Part shown: positions 19,075 to 27,879 of the stretch, piece after piece
How the letters are laid out: each line of letters begins with the position of its first letter
How positions within the stretch are numbered: the first letter of the stretch is position 1
Source of the DNA: Alsobacter sp045348435
GTDB taxonomy: Bacteria; Pseudomonadota; Alphaproteobacteria; Rhizobiales; Beijerinckiaceae
Length of the DNA stretch: 64,000 nucleotides
NCBI RefSeq assembly: GCF_045348435.1
Contig: NZ_CP157484.1
Span: 186,001 to 250,000 of the forward strand
Direction of reading: 5' to 3'
Position numbers and translations under genes: made by a program
The notes under the pieces: model-generated
Databases searched by the model: none
Told to the model about the DNA's origin: nothing
Seen by the model: only the letters and a program-made list of their open reading frames with translations

Positions 19075-19800
19075 ATGTTCAGGAGCGCCAGCGGGATCGT
19101 CCGCAATCTCCACACGCAGGTGGCGGACCGCATCGGGACGAGCATCATCCGCGGCGAGGTCCGGCCGGGGGACCCGCTGCCCTCGGAGATGAAGATCTGC
19201 GACATGCTGGGCGTCAGCCGTCCCGTGGTCCGCGAGGCGATCCGCATCCTCACCGGAAAGGGCCTGATCGAGTCCCGCGCCAAGAGCGGCGCGCGCGTGC
19301 GCCCGCCGGAGGCCTGGAGCCACCTCGATCCCGACGTGCTGCGCTGGCGTCTCGCCAGCACCGACGTGGATGCGTATCTGGAGAAGCTCTTCGCGCTGCG
19401 CAACGCGGTGGAGCCCGCCGCCGCGGCCCTGGCGGCCACCGCCTCCTCGGCCGAGGACCGCCGCGCGATCACGCGCGCCGTGGAGGACATGGAGGCCGCG
19501 CCCGACAACGACGCCTTCGTGGAAGCCGACATCGCCTTCCACAAGTCGATCTACATGGCGACCCGCAACGAGATGTTCTGGCCCATCGCCCAGATGTTCG
19601 AGATCACGCTGCGCCAGAGCTTCACCATCGCGGCCACCGGCGACCACCGCAAGCGGGCGCTCGCCGAGCATCGCGCCGTCATGGAGGCGATCTGCGCCGG
19701 CGACCCGGCCGCGGCACGGGCCGCGACCGTCAAGCTGCTCGGCAACTCGGCCGACGATCTGGACCGCATCCGCAGCCGCGCGCCTGTCAGGTCGGCCTGA
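19075..19800 (+). CDS. GntR/FadR-family transcriptional regulator (FCD domain)
   Basis: A 241-residue regulator. The N-terminal winged helix includes GDPLPSEMKICDMLGVSRPVV and REAIRILTGKGLIESRAKSGARV. The C-terminal FCD effector domain has FALRNAVEPAAAALAAT, then ADIAFHKSIYMATRNEMF (metal-binding Asp and His) and EHRAVMEAICAGDPAAARAA (His). FCD regulators sense carboxylic acids or sugar acids, often with a bound metal ion, which fits the TRAP/lactonase operon transcribed away from it. The ATG at 19075 has GAAGG upstream. Its 3' end overlaps the convergent TetR gene by 14 nt. Confidence 0.92.
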   Translation: MFRSASGIVRNLHTQVADRIGTSIIRGEVRPGDPLPSEMKICDMLGVSRPVVREAIRILTGKGLIESRAKSGARVRPPEAWSHLDPDVLRWRLASTDVDAYLEKLFALRNAVEPAAAALAATASSAEDRRAITRAVEDMEAAPDNDAFVEADIAFHKSIYMATRNEMFWPIAQMFEITLRQSFTIAATGDHRKRALAEHRAVMEAICAGDPAAARAATVKLLGNSADDLDRIRSRAPVRSA

Positions 19801-20359
19801 GCGTCGCCATGAGGGCGCGGGTGATCTGCGGCGCGTGCTGGCCGAGGCTCCCGGTCAGCCGACCGTAGATTCTGAACACGGCCGGCTGCACCACGAGGCC
19901 CAGCGCCATGGCGGCGAGCAGGTCGGCGTCGCCCGGCTCGATCTCGTGACGCGCCATGGCCTCCGCGAACACCGTCCGCAGCGCCTCGACCGGGTTCTCG
20001 GCGGCGGCGCCCGACACCTCTCCGAGATGCTGGTGCTGGTTCACCAGCAGGAAGGCGAACAGCGCCGGCTCGTTGTCGAACAGGCCGGTGAAGCGCCGCG
20101 CCAGTGCGCCGATCCGGGCTTCCAGGCCGTCCCGGCTCATCCCGATCTCCAGCACGTCCCGGGCCAGCGCCGCATAGCGCGTGGCGAAGATCTCCCTTGC
20201 GATTTCCTCTTTGGAACGGAAATGCCGATAGAGCGCTCCTTCGGAGACCCCGACCGCCTGCGCGATGTCGCGCACGGTGGCGCCGTCCACGCCCTTGCGG
20301 GCGAACAGCGCGAGCGCTTCCGCGCAGATCCGCTCCCGCGTCCTGGCGCCGTCCCGCAT
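19787..20359 (-). CDS. TetR-family transcriptional regulator
   Basis: A 190-residue regulator. The N-terminal HTH is DGATVRDIAQAVGVSEGALY followed by RHFRSKEEIAREIF; the remaining all-helical domain is variable and probably binds an acyl-type ligand. It begins 10 nt after the stop of the large acyltransferase gene and is therefore the second gene of that operon. A TetR-type palindrome stands at the operon promoter (23797-23818), so autoregulation together with the acyltransferase is the simplest model. Its end overlaps the convergent GntR gene by 14 nt. Confidence 0.9.
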   Translation of the reverse strand: MRDGARTRERICAEALALFARKGVDGATVRDIAQAVGVSEGALYRHFRSKEEIAREIFATRYAALARDVLEIGMSRDGLEARIGALARRFTGLFDNEPALFAFLLVNQHQHLGEVSGAAAENPVEALRTVFAEAMARHEIEPGDADLLAAMALGLVVQPAVFRIYGRLTGSLGQHAPQITRALMATLRPT

Positions 20360-20369
20360 GGCCCGGTCC

Positions 20370-23300
20370 TCAGGCCGCCGGCGGCGTGGCGGCCCGAGCC
20401 TCCCCGCGCTCGCGCACCAGGCGCGAGACGGCGGCGAAGTCGATCTTGCCCGAGCCGAGCAGCGGGACCTTGTCGACCGGGACGATCTCCGCCGGGACCA
20501 TCAGGTCGGACGCCCCCCGCGACTTGGCGAAGGCCAGGAACTCGGCCCGCGACGCGCCCGGCTTCTCGGTGACCATCACCAGCCTCTCGCCCTTGCGGGC
20601 GTCGGGCAGGCTCCCCACCGCCGACAGGGCGCCGGGCCACAGGTCGGCCGCCAGGGCCTCGACGGCGGCCAGCGACACCATCTCGCCGCCGATCTTGGCG
20701 AAGCGCTTGGCCCTCCCGCGGATGGTGATGAAGCCCTCGTCGTCGATGGAGACGATGTCGCCCGTGTCGTGCCAGCCCTCCGGCGGCTCCTCCAGCACGC
20801 CGGGATTGTCGGCCTTGAGGTAGCCCAGCATCACGTTCGGGCCGCGCACATGGAGCCGCCCGGCGCCTTCGACGCCCGGCAGCGGCTCCAGCCGCGTCTC
20901 CATCCCGGGCAGGATCCGCCCCACCGTGCCGAAGCGGTTGAACATGGGCGTGTTCAGGGCCAGCGCCGGGGCGGTCTCGGTGATGCCGTAGCCTTCCAGG
21001 ATGCGCAGCCCGAACCGCTCCATGTAGACCCGGCGCGTCGTCTCCTTCACCGGCTCGGCCCCGGCCAGGATGTAGCGGATCGACCGGAAGTCGTAGGGGT
21101 GGGCCGAGCGGGCGTAGCCGGCCAGGAAGGTGTCCGTCCCGAACAGGATGGTGGCGTTGCTGCCATAGACCAGCTCGGGCACCAGCCTGTAATGCAGCGG
21201 CGACGGATAGAGATAGACCCTCACCCCGGATGCGAGCGGCAGGATGAGTCCGATCGTGAGCCCGAAGGAGTGGAACACCGGCAGCACGTTGAACACCGTG
21301 TCGGTGCGCCCGAAGTCGATCCGGGCGGCCGCCTGGGCGGCGTTGGCCAGCATGTTGGCGTGCGAGAGCACGACGCCTTTCGGCACGCCCTCCGACCCCG
21401 ACGTGAACAGGATCGCGGCGCGGTCGTCCGGCTTGCTCCGGACCAGCGGGCGATCCCAGGCGAGCAGCGCCCGCAGGCGGTCCCAGGTTCCGATCGAGCT
21501 GCGCAGGTCCTCCAGATAGACGATCCTGACCTCGGCCTTGATGGCCTCCACCAGCGGCTCCAGCCGGCCCTTCTCGACGAAGGCGCGCGACGTGGCGATC
21601 GCCTCGATCTGCGCGCCGCGGCAGGCGGACAGGATATTGGCGGCGCCGGCCGTGAAGTTGATCATGGCCGGCGTGCGGCCAGCCGACATGAGGCCCAGCA
21701 CGGCGACGGCGGCCGCGTTGGCGTTGGGCAGCATCACCCCCACGGCGCCGCCGGGGCCCGCCAGCGGCGAGAGCCGGCTCCCCAGCACGCGCGCGCCGGC
21801 CAGCAGCTTGCGATAGCTGAGCGCGCCCGCGACCGGATCTTCCACGGCGGTCCGTCCCGGGCCGTGCACGCGCGCCGCCTCGATCACGGCGTCCACCACG
21901 GTTCGGTCCGTGCGGGTGGTGCGGAACACGAGGTCGGACATGATCCCGTAAAGGGCGGCGCCGGCGGCGAGGCGGCGGTTCTTGCCCTTGAGGGCCGGGT
22001 CCACGGCGAGCCGCACCGGCTCCAGGATGGTGACGCGCACCTTCGGGAACCAGCGGCGGCGCACCTGGTCCGGCGAGAGGCGCGAGAACGGCGTCGCCTC
22101 CAGGCCCTCGATGCGGACCGGGACCACCATTGCGTCCGACTTGTCGGCGATCAGGCCGGCGCCGTCATAGACCTTCATCAGGCTGCCGGTGACCGTGAGG
22201 CGGCCCTCCGGGAAGATGATCAGCGTGTCGCCGTCCCGCACCGCGTTGATGAGGGTGCGGGTGGCCATCGGCTTGGTGGGATCGAGCGGCATCGCCCGGG
22301 TGAGGCGCGTGAAGGGCTTGACCCACCATTTCTGCGCGATCGTATGGTCGATGGCGAAGACCGGGTCGCGGTCCGTCAGCGACAGCGCCAGCGCGCCGTC
22401 GAGGAAGCTGACATGGTTGAGCGCGATGATGGCGTTCGGCCCTGCCTTGTCGATGTTCTCCAGGCCGACGACCTCCATGCGGTAGCCGGCCCGGAACACG
22501 ACGGAGAGGAACTCCCGGAAGGGCCTGATCGGCAGCAGCCTGAAGACCAGCAGGCCGGCGCCCAGATTGAGCACGCCGAGCCCCGCCAGGAGCTGCGGCT
22601 CGGTGAGCCCCAAGCTCTGCAGGACGCCCGCGCCGAGCGCGCCGACCACGATGAAGCCGGCCTGCATGACGTTGCCGGCCGCGATCACGCGGGCGCGGCG
22701 GTCCTCGCCCGCCCAGGACTGCACCGCCGAGAAGACCGGGACGATGTAGAGGCCGGCCGCGGCCGCCAGGCCGACGAGGTCGATCCCGACCCGAAGGCCC
22801 CGGCCCGTGGCGAAGAACTCGGCCGGCCCGATCGGCGAAGCGGTCCGCGCCGCGTCCCAGGTGGCGAGGCCGAGATCGATGCCGAACGCGCCCATCGCCA
22901 AGCCGCCGATGGCGGTCGGCAGCAGGATGATGCGGCCATGCGCCATCCACGCCGCCAGCAGCGAGCCGGCCGCGATGGAGAGCGAGAACAGCGTCATGCA
23001 GGCGATGTAGAGGTTCTCGGTCCCGCCCAGCCGGTCGCGGACCAGCGTGGCCAGGAGCGCCAGAACCACGGCCCCGACGAGCCAAAACCAGCTCACCACG
23101 ATCATGCCGCGCCAGATGCGCGTGTCCGCCCACATGTCGCGCAGCAGGCCGACCGTCGAGCCCAGGATGTTGGGATTGATCTTCAGGTCCGGGGCTTTCT
23201 CGCCGGTGCGCGGGATCAGCGCCGCGGAGCCCCAGCAGGCCAGCGCGAACAGGACGAGGAGGGCCGCCACCCAGAGCGGGTTTTCGGTACCGGTCGCCGC

Positions 23301-23783
23301 CTTCGTGCCTGCGGTCGTGCCGAGCAGGATCGCCATGAAGGTCGCGCCCTCCACCAGCGCGTTGCCGGCGGGAAGCTCCTCGGTCTTCAGATGGTCCGGC
23401 AGGATCCCGTATTTGATCGGGCCGAACAGCGCGGCCACGACGCCGAACAGGCCCAGCGCGGTCATCAGGATCGGCACGGAGTGCAGCACGAAGCCGACCG
23501 CGCCGAGGCCCGCGGCCGCGATCTCGGCGAATTTCAGCCGCCGCGCGATCAGGCCCTTGTCGAACCTGTCCGCCATCTCGCCGCCCAACCCCGAGAGGAA
23601 GAAGAAGGGCGCGATAAAGATGGCTCCCGCCGCCTGGACGAGCGTTCCGGCGTTGGAGCTCGCCAGGACGTAGACGAGCAGCGCCACGAGCGCGTTCTTC
23701 AGGAAGTTGTCGTTGAAGGCGGAGAAAAACTGGCACCAGAACAGCGGTGCGAAGCGGCGCGTCCCCAACAATCCGGCGGTCAC
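20370..23783 (-). CDS. LplT-PlsC-acyl-ACP synthetase fusion (lysophospholipid flippase and 2-acylglycerophospholipid acyltransferase)
   Basis: A 1137-residue three-domain membrane protein. Residues 1 to about 420 are a 12-helix LplT-like MFS transporter (QFFSAFNDNFLKNALVALL, then FGPIKYGILPDHL). About 430-620 is a PlsC acyltransferase with NHVSFLD near 455 and FPEGRLT. The rest is an AMP-forming acyl-ACP/CoA ligase with FTSGSEGVPKG near 790, GYGITETAPAL, HDTGDIV and the late Lys in RGRAKRFAKIGGEM. In E. coli the first function (lplT) and the other two (aas) are separate genes that import and re-acylate lysophospholipids. GTG 23783 is preferred as start: GGGAG is 7 nt upstream and the operator then lies in front of the gene. 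An in-frame GTG at 23813 would place translation inside the operator. Confidence 0.9.
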   Translation of the reverse strand: MTAGLLGTRRFAPLFWCQFFSAFNDNFLKNALVALLVYVLASSNAGTLVQAAGAIFIAPFFFLSGLGGEMADRFDKGLIARRLKFAEIAAAGLGAVGFVLHSVPILMTALGLFGVVAALFGPIKYGILPDHLKTEELPAGNALVEGATFMAILLGTTAGTKAATGTENPLWVAALLVLFALACWGSAALIPRTGEKAPDLKINPNILGSTVGLLRDMWADTRIWRGMIVVSWFWLVGAVVLALLATLVRDRLGGTENLYIACMTLFSLSIAAGSLLAAWMAHGRIILLPTAIGGLAMGAFGIDLGLATWDAARTASPIGPAEFFATGRGLRVGIDLVGLAAAAGLYIVPVFSAVQSWAGEDRRARVIAAGNVMQAGFIVVGALGAGVLQSLGLTEPQLLAGLGVLNLGAGLLVFRLLPIRPFREFLSVVFRAGYRMEVVGLENIDKAGPNAIIALNHVSFLDGALALSLTDRDPVFAIDHTIAQKWWVKPFTRLTRAMPLDPTKPMATRTLINAVRDGDTLIIFPEGRLTVTGSLMKVYDGAGLIADKSDAMVVPVRIEGLEATPFSRLSPDQVRRRWFPKVRVTILEPVRLAVDPALKGKNRRLAAGAALYGIMSDLVFRTTRTDRTVVDAVIEAARVHGPGRTAVEDPVAGALSYRKLLAGARVLGSRLSPLAGPGGAVGVMLPNANAAAVAVLGLMSAGRTPAMINFTAGAANILSACRGAQIEAIATSRAFVEKGRLEPLVEAIKAEVRIVYLEDLRSSIGTWDRLRALLAWDRPLVRSKPDDRAAILFTSGSEGVPKGVVLSHANMLANAAQAAARIDFGRTDTVFNVLPVFHSFGLTIGLILPLASGVRVYLYPSPLHYRLVPELVYGSNATILFGTDTFLAGYARSAHPYDFRSIRYILAGAEPVKETTRRVYMERFGLRILEGYGITETAPALALNTPMFNRFGTVGRILPGMETRLEPLPGVEGAGRLHVRGPNVMLGYLKADNPGVLEEPPEGWHDTGDIVSIDDEGFITIRGRAKRFAKIGGEMVSLAAVEALAADLWPGALSAVGSLPDARKGERLVMVTEKPGASRAEFLAFAKSRGASDLMVPAEIVPVDKVPLLGSGKIDFAAVSRLVRERGEARAATPPAA

Positions 23784-23796
23784 AGTGGCGCTCCCA

Positions 23797-23818
23797 AGTA
23801 AGTGAACGATCACTCACT
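23797..23818. promoter_or_regulatory. TetR-type operator at the lplT-plsC-aas/tetR promoter
   Basis: Core AGTGA-acga-TCACT (23801-23814) is perfect; three of the next four positions on each side also pair, giving a near-perfect 22-bp palindrome. It begins 13 nt upstream of the preferred GTG start. Size, symmetry and position are those of a TetR-family repressor site, and the operon carries its own TetR gene. Confidence 0.65.
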
Positions 23819-23864
23819 AACACGGGAGCGCATCTGGCGCAAGGAAGCGGCCCGGGGGCCGATG

Positions 23865-24110
23865 TCAGCTCCGGGGCTTGGCTCCGCGCCGCTTGGCGAG
23901 CTCGGCCTTGAGCCTGGCGTTCTCTCGCGTCAGCGCCTCGACCCGGGCGTGGAGCTCGCGCTCCTTGCGCCGCTCGCGCTCGTAGCGCTCGGCCGCCGCG
24001 AAAGCCGCGCCATAGGCTTCGGCCAGCATCTCGTCTTCGGGATCGTGGTCGTAGAGGGCCGGGGCCGGCGCCGGAGGGGCGCGGTGGCGGAAGCGGACGA
24101 TCTCGCCCAT
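23865..24110 (-). CDS. Small coiled-coil protein of unknown function
   Basis: An 81-residue protein. The first 25 residues are MGEIVRFRHRAPPAPAPALY-like, basic then Pro/Ala-rich. From about residue 35 to the end it is a strongly charged helix with heptad-type spacing (AAERYERERRKERELHARVE, then ALTRENARLKAELAKRR), so a coiled coil is very likely. There is no signal peptide or membrane segment. GGAG lies 7 nt upstream of the ATG. I do not recognise the family. It sits upstream of the acyltransferase operon on the same strand, but the operator between them suggests separate control. Confidence 0.65.
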   Translation of the reverse strand: MGEIVRFRHRAPPAPAPALYDHDPEDEMLAEAYGAAFAAAERYERERRKERELHARVEALTRENARLKAELAKRRGAKPRS

Positions 24111-24431
24111 CAGGCGCGCTCCGCCCGTGGCCGCGATGGCGGCGATGCGGCGATCCGAAGCACGATGTAATCCAAGCACGCGGCCAAAGACACTCTCCCG
24201 AACGCAAGATCGACGCTGCTTCGGCGGGCCCGAATCGCCGCGCTCCAGCCCGTCAGCAGTGGGGCAGCGGTGGTTACGACGGCGTAACCGCGCACCGGAC
24301 CCGCGCGTCCCCTTCCGGGAAGCCGGACGCAGCAGTCCGACGCGGGGCTGGCCCGAGCCGCGCCGCATTGCGGGGCCGAAGCCCCGCGCGCTAAACCTGA
24401 ACCAAAGAGCGCGACGCAGGGGGGCGAACGG
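24111..24431. other. 321-nt divergent intergenic region without recognisable element
   Basis: This lies between the coiled-coil gene and the amidase gene and must hold both promoters. I see no clear -35/-10 pair, no strong palindrome and no small gene with a ribosome site. The AGGGGGG just before 24432 is the amidase ribosome binding site. Confidence 0.5.
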
Positions 24432-26777
24432 ATGGCTGATCGGATCGACGGGCGCGGCGCGCCGTTCCGGCTCGAGGAGGCCACCATCGCGGAGCTTCAC
24501 GCCGCCATCCGGGCGGGCCGGACGACATGCGTGGAGATTGTGCAGGGCTATCTCGCCCGCGTGAGGGCCTATAACGGCGTCGCCAGCGCGCTCGTCACGG
24601 CCGACGGAGCGCCGGTCCCGGAGGTCGCGGGCGTCGTGCGCGGCGGCGCGCCGCTGCGCTTTCCGACCCGCACGGTAGCGGCGGCGGACGTGCTGCCCGA
24701 GTTCGAGCGCTACGCCGGCCCGCCTATCGAATTCGGCCGGATGGAGCCGACGGCGTCGGATCCGTCGGTTCACCAGCAATACGGGATGGTGGTCGGCGTC
24801 CCCTACGCCGGCCAGGTCAACGCCCTCGCCACCCTCAACATCCGCGGCGAACGCTCGGTCACCTGCCGGGGCGACTATGACCGCCATCCGGACGAGGGCC
24901 CGCTGCCGCCGGGCGCGCCGCCGGTCTGCGAGTTCTTCCGCCGCCTGCCGGACGCCCTCGAACAGGCGGCCGCGCTCGACGCCGCCCACGGGACCGAGCC
25001 CGACCTGGAGGCCATGCCCATGTACGGCGTGGTCTTCTCGTTCAAGGACGCGTTCGACGCCAAGGACATGCGCTCCACCGGCGGCGCCGACGCCCGCTAC
25101 GACATCGACGTCCCGGCGCGCGACCATGTCCTCGTCGACCAGTTGCGCCGAAAGGGCGCGATCATCTTCGCCAAGGCGGTGATGACGGAATATAACGGCC
25201 GCTCCGGCGACCCCGGCGGGCGGCACGCGCCGGAGAAGATCCTGCCCTCGGTCCTCGGCTACCAGCGCAGCAGCTGGGGCGGCAATCCGTCCAACCCCTA
25301 CGACACGACCCGCTCGGCCTCGCTGGGCTCCAGCTCCGGTTCGGCCCTGTCGGTCAGCACGAACATGGTGATGGCCAGCCTCGGGGAGGAGACGCGGGCT
25401 TCCTGCCGGGGTCCGTCCAACCACAACGCCGTGGCGCTGATCTTGCCGCACAAGGCGATGCTGGGCTTCGACGGCGGGGCCATCGGCTCCGACATCTATG
25501 TCGACCGCAGCGGCGTGCACTGCCGCACCATCGCCGACGCCGCGAAGGTGCTGGACGCCCTCAAGGACCCGGTGGCCGGCTACTACGACCCGCGCGACCC
25601 CTTCACCACCGTGCCGCGCTCCTCGGTGCTGGCCGACGGCTATGCGAGGCACGCCATGGCCTCCGGAGCGCCCGGCGCCCTCGCCGGACGGCGGCTCGGG
25701 ATCATTCGCGAATCCATGGTCCATCCGCCCGAATCCAGATGCGAGGAGCCGATCGTCGTAGCGGCGGTCCGCGAGATCCAGGACGTGCTGGGCGACAGGC
25801 TCGGGGCGACGCTGGTCGAATCCTCCGACCCGCTCTGGAGCTCCGACCCGCGCGTGGAGCGCATGACGGTGGACTTCCGCCGCGCCTTGGCCCGCATGGT
25901 CCCGATCTTCATGCCGGAGCTGCTGTTCCGGCTGGGTCCGGACGGAAAGCCTCTGTTCGAAGAGTTCGCCGCCGCGATCGTCCCGACCGAGTTCATGCCC
26001 GGCAAGGTGTTCGGCTCCGGCCGCATGCAGCCGATCGACTACTTCATCGAGCTCTCCGAGGAGCGCATCGCGCCGCCGCGCAACCTCGACATCGCGGTCG
26101 TCCAGCAGCAGGAGCTGGCGATGGGCTTCCGCTTCCACATCCCGCAATACCTGAAGCGGCGCGCGCAAGACTGGGCGGCGCTGGGCTTTCGCGAGAGCCT
26201 GACGGATTTCCCCGCCCTCAACGCCCGGTCGAAGTTTTGGGGCGACGACCAGCGCAGCGCCTTCCGTAACTGGGAGGAGGTGACCGACCTGCGCAACCCG
26301 CACGGCCAGCGCCAGGGCGTCAACGAGCGCATCATGCTGCGCGAGCTGCTGCGGCGCGTCGACATGATGGTGATCCTGGAGAATCGCCTCGACGCCCTCG
26401 TGCGGCTGCATACGCCGCTGCCGCCCGCCAAGATCGGCGGGGCGCCGCATCCGGGCTCGAACATGCCAGGCTCGCCACGCGACCAGAACCTGCTCGGCGA
26501 ATCCTTCAACGGCCCGAACGCCGGCCTCACCGAAGTGCTCATCCCGGCCGGCTATGTCGACACCGTCTATGATCCCGTATTCCGGTTGAGCCCGGACGGA
26601 ACGCGCTACCTGTCCGCGCTGTCCGATCATCCCACCCGGATCGCCGCGCCGGGGCTGCCCTTCTCGCTCGTGTTCCGGGCCGAGCCCGGCCGCGAGGACG
26701 TGCTTCTGGAGATCGCGTCGGCCTATGAGGCGGCGTCGCGGCGGCGCGTCCCGCCGCCCGCCTTCGGGCCGCTGTAG
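24432..26777 (+). CDS. Very long amidase-signature-like protein
   Basis: A 781-residue protein, well above the usual 450-550 of the amidase signature family. The Ser-cisSer-Lys triad can be traced: Lys in VVFSFKDAFDAKDM, the Ser-rich loop SLGSSSGSALSVSTN, and the nucleophile Ser in EETRASCRGP, where typical amidases have GTDTGGSIRIP. The following block (GFDGGAIGSDIYVDRSGVHC, then RTIADAAKVLDAL) matches the family's structural core. About 170 residues precede the Lys and 350 follow the core; the latter include HIPQYLKRR and a region rich in charged motifs that I cannot assign. No signal peptide. It probably hydrolyses an amide, but the changed glycine loop makes the substrate unpredictable. 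Confidence 0.75.
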   Translation: MADRIDGRGAPFRLEEATIAELHAAIRAGRTTCVEIVQGYLARVRAYNGVASALVTADGAPVPEVAGVVRGGAPLRFPTRTVAAADVLPEFERYAGPPIEFGRMEPTASDPSVHQQYGMVVGVPYAGQVNALATLNIRGERSVTCRGDYDRHPDEGPLPPGAPPVCEFFRRLPDALEQAAALDAAHGTEPDLEAMPMYGVVFSFKDAFDAKDMRSTGGADARYDIDVPARDHVLVDQLRRKGAIIFAKAVMTEYNGRSGDPGGRHAPEKILPSVLGYQRSSWGGNPSNPYDTTRSASLGSSSGSALSVSTNMVMASLGEETRASCRGPSNHNAVALILPHKAMLGFDGGAIGSDIYVDRSGVHCRTIADAAKVLDALKDPVAGYYDPRDPFTTVPRSSVLADGYARHAMASGAPGALAGRRLGIIRESMVHPPESRCEEPIVVAAVREIQDVLGDRLGATLVESSDPLWSSDPRVERMTVDFRRALARMVPIFMPELLFRLGPDGKPLFEEFAAAIVPTEFMPGKVFGSGRMQPIDYFIELSEERIAPPRNLDIAVVQQQELAMGFRFHIPQYLKRRAQDWAALGFRESLTDFPALNARSKFWGDDQRSAFRNWEEVTDLRNPHGQRQGVNERIMLRELLRRVDMMVILENRLDALVRLHTPLPPAKIGGAPHPGSNMPGSPRDQNLLGESFNGPNAGLTEVLIPAGYVDTVYDPVFRLSPDGTRYLSALSDHPTRIAAPGLPFSLVFRAEPGREDVLLEIASAYEAASRRRVPPPAFGPL

Positions 26778-26785
26778 ACGGGCGC

Positions 26786-27406
26786 TCAGCCGCCCGACAT
26801 GTCCTCGGCGGTGGTCGTCACGCTCAGCCCCGACATGCTGAGCGGCGGCAGCCGGAGCATCCGGTTCAGGACGATGAAGTCGTAGGTCATGCCGGTGAGC
26901 CGGACCGTGATGGTGGGCGCCGAGCCGCCGGGGCGGCCGGCGAAGCCGAGCCCGGTCTGGATGTAGTCGATGGCGACGTTGCGGGGCCGCAGGCGCGGGA
27001 AGGCGCTGCACATCCCGGGAAGGCGCTGGGGCCCGGTGGGGCAGCTTGTCGCCCCGCGTCCATACACGATGGTGTTCAGCGCCGCGGCGTCGAAGGTCCC
27101 GTTGGTGCAGGTAGACGTCGCGCCGCTGCAGCGGCGTTCGAAATACGGCATGGCGTCGCCCGGGAACACCGTTGAGGACGTGCCGTCATAGGTCTTCAGG
27201 TCCGACGAGACCGGATTGGAGACCGCCGCCAGCCGCGCCCCGAGTTGCAGCGCCTTGGTGGCTTGGTTGTACTGCCAGAAGGCCGTGCCGAAATCGAGCA
27301 CGCCCATGAGGACGAGCACCAGCGTGCCGGCCACGAGGCCGAATTCGGCCATGCTGGCCCCGGCCTCGTCGGCCCAGAAGCATCGCTCTCGCCTATTGGC
27401 CGACAT
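26786..27406 (-). CDS. TadE-like pilus assembly / pseudopilin protein
   Basis: A 206-residue protein with a short charged N-terminus (MSANRRERCFWADEAGASMA), then one TadE-type membrane helix (EFGLVAGTLVLVLMGVLDFG) and an extracytoplasmic domain with four cysteines that may form two disulfides. The conserved Glu just before the hydrophobic segment is the usual prepilin-peptidase-type feature of TadE/TadF. It is the last of four Tad-type genes on this strand and its start overlaps the previous gene by 14 nt. TadE-like proteins help assemble Flp/Tad pili used for adhesion. Confidence 0.8.
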   Translation of the reverse strand: MSANRRERCFWADEAGASMAEFGLVAGTLVLVLMGVLDFGTAFWQYNQATKALQLGARLAAVSNPVSSDLKTYDGTSSTVFPGDAMPYFERRCSGATSTCTNGTFDAAALNTIVYGRGATSCPTGPQRLPGMCSAFPRLRPRNVAIDYIQTGLGFAGRPGGSAPTITVRLTGMTYDFIVLNRMLRLPPLSMSGLSVTTTAEDMSGG

Positions 27407-27875
27407 GGCGTTCCGTATGGCTTGCGGCGACCTGGATGGGCCCGAGGCCGATCGCGGAGAGAAGGCCGAGGCCCCGTGGCTGGAACGTGGTCGAGACTGT
27501 CACGATGCGCAGCGGATCGCTCCCCCGGTAGGCGCGCAGGCCCGTGGCGGCGTCCACCGGGTTGGGAGCGCTGGCGTAGGAGACGGTCACGTCCCGGTCG
27601 CTCCATCCGGCGACCCGGGATGCGCCGGAGCCCGAGGGGGAGCCCGTGACGGCGATCGCCCGGGCCTGGGTTTCGGACGCGGTCGGGTCGGGAACCCGCG
27701 CCAGGTAGCGGGCGGCGTCGCGAACGCCCGTCTGGACCATCTCGTAGGCGTAGAGCATCCCGCCGAACTCGAAGATCGCGAAGGCGAACGCGATCACGAA
27801 AGGCAGCGCCAGCGCCGCCTCGACGGCGACCGAGCCGCGTTCGTCCTCGACGATCCTGATGCGGACGGTCTCCAT
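27393..27875 (-). CDS. TadE/TadF-like pilus assembly protein
   Basis: A 160-residue protein. The N-terminal EDERGSVAVEAALALPFVIA, followed by FAFAIFEFGGMLYAYEMVQTG, is the classic TadE helix with Glu at the start of the hydrophobic run. The rest is a small beta-rich extracytoplasmic domain without cysteines. It lies 4 nt after the tadG-like gene and overlaps the next tadE-like gene by 14 nt, so the three are surely one transcript. Confidence 0.82.
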   Translation of the reverse strand: METVRIRIVEDERGSVAVEAALALPFVIAFAFAIFEFGGMLYAYEMVQTGVRDAARYLARVPDPTASETQARAIAVTGSPSGSGASRVAGWSDRDVTVSYASAPNPVDAATGLRAYRGSDPLRIVTVSTTFQPRGLGLLSAIGLGPIQVAASHTERHVGQ

Positions 27876-27879
27876 GGCC

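Noticed and set aside
23865..27011. A 1048-codon minus-strand frame across the amidase region
   Set aside because: Only its last 81 codons look like a protein (the coiled-coil gene with its own ribosome site); the remainder is the shadow of the plus-strand amidase gene.
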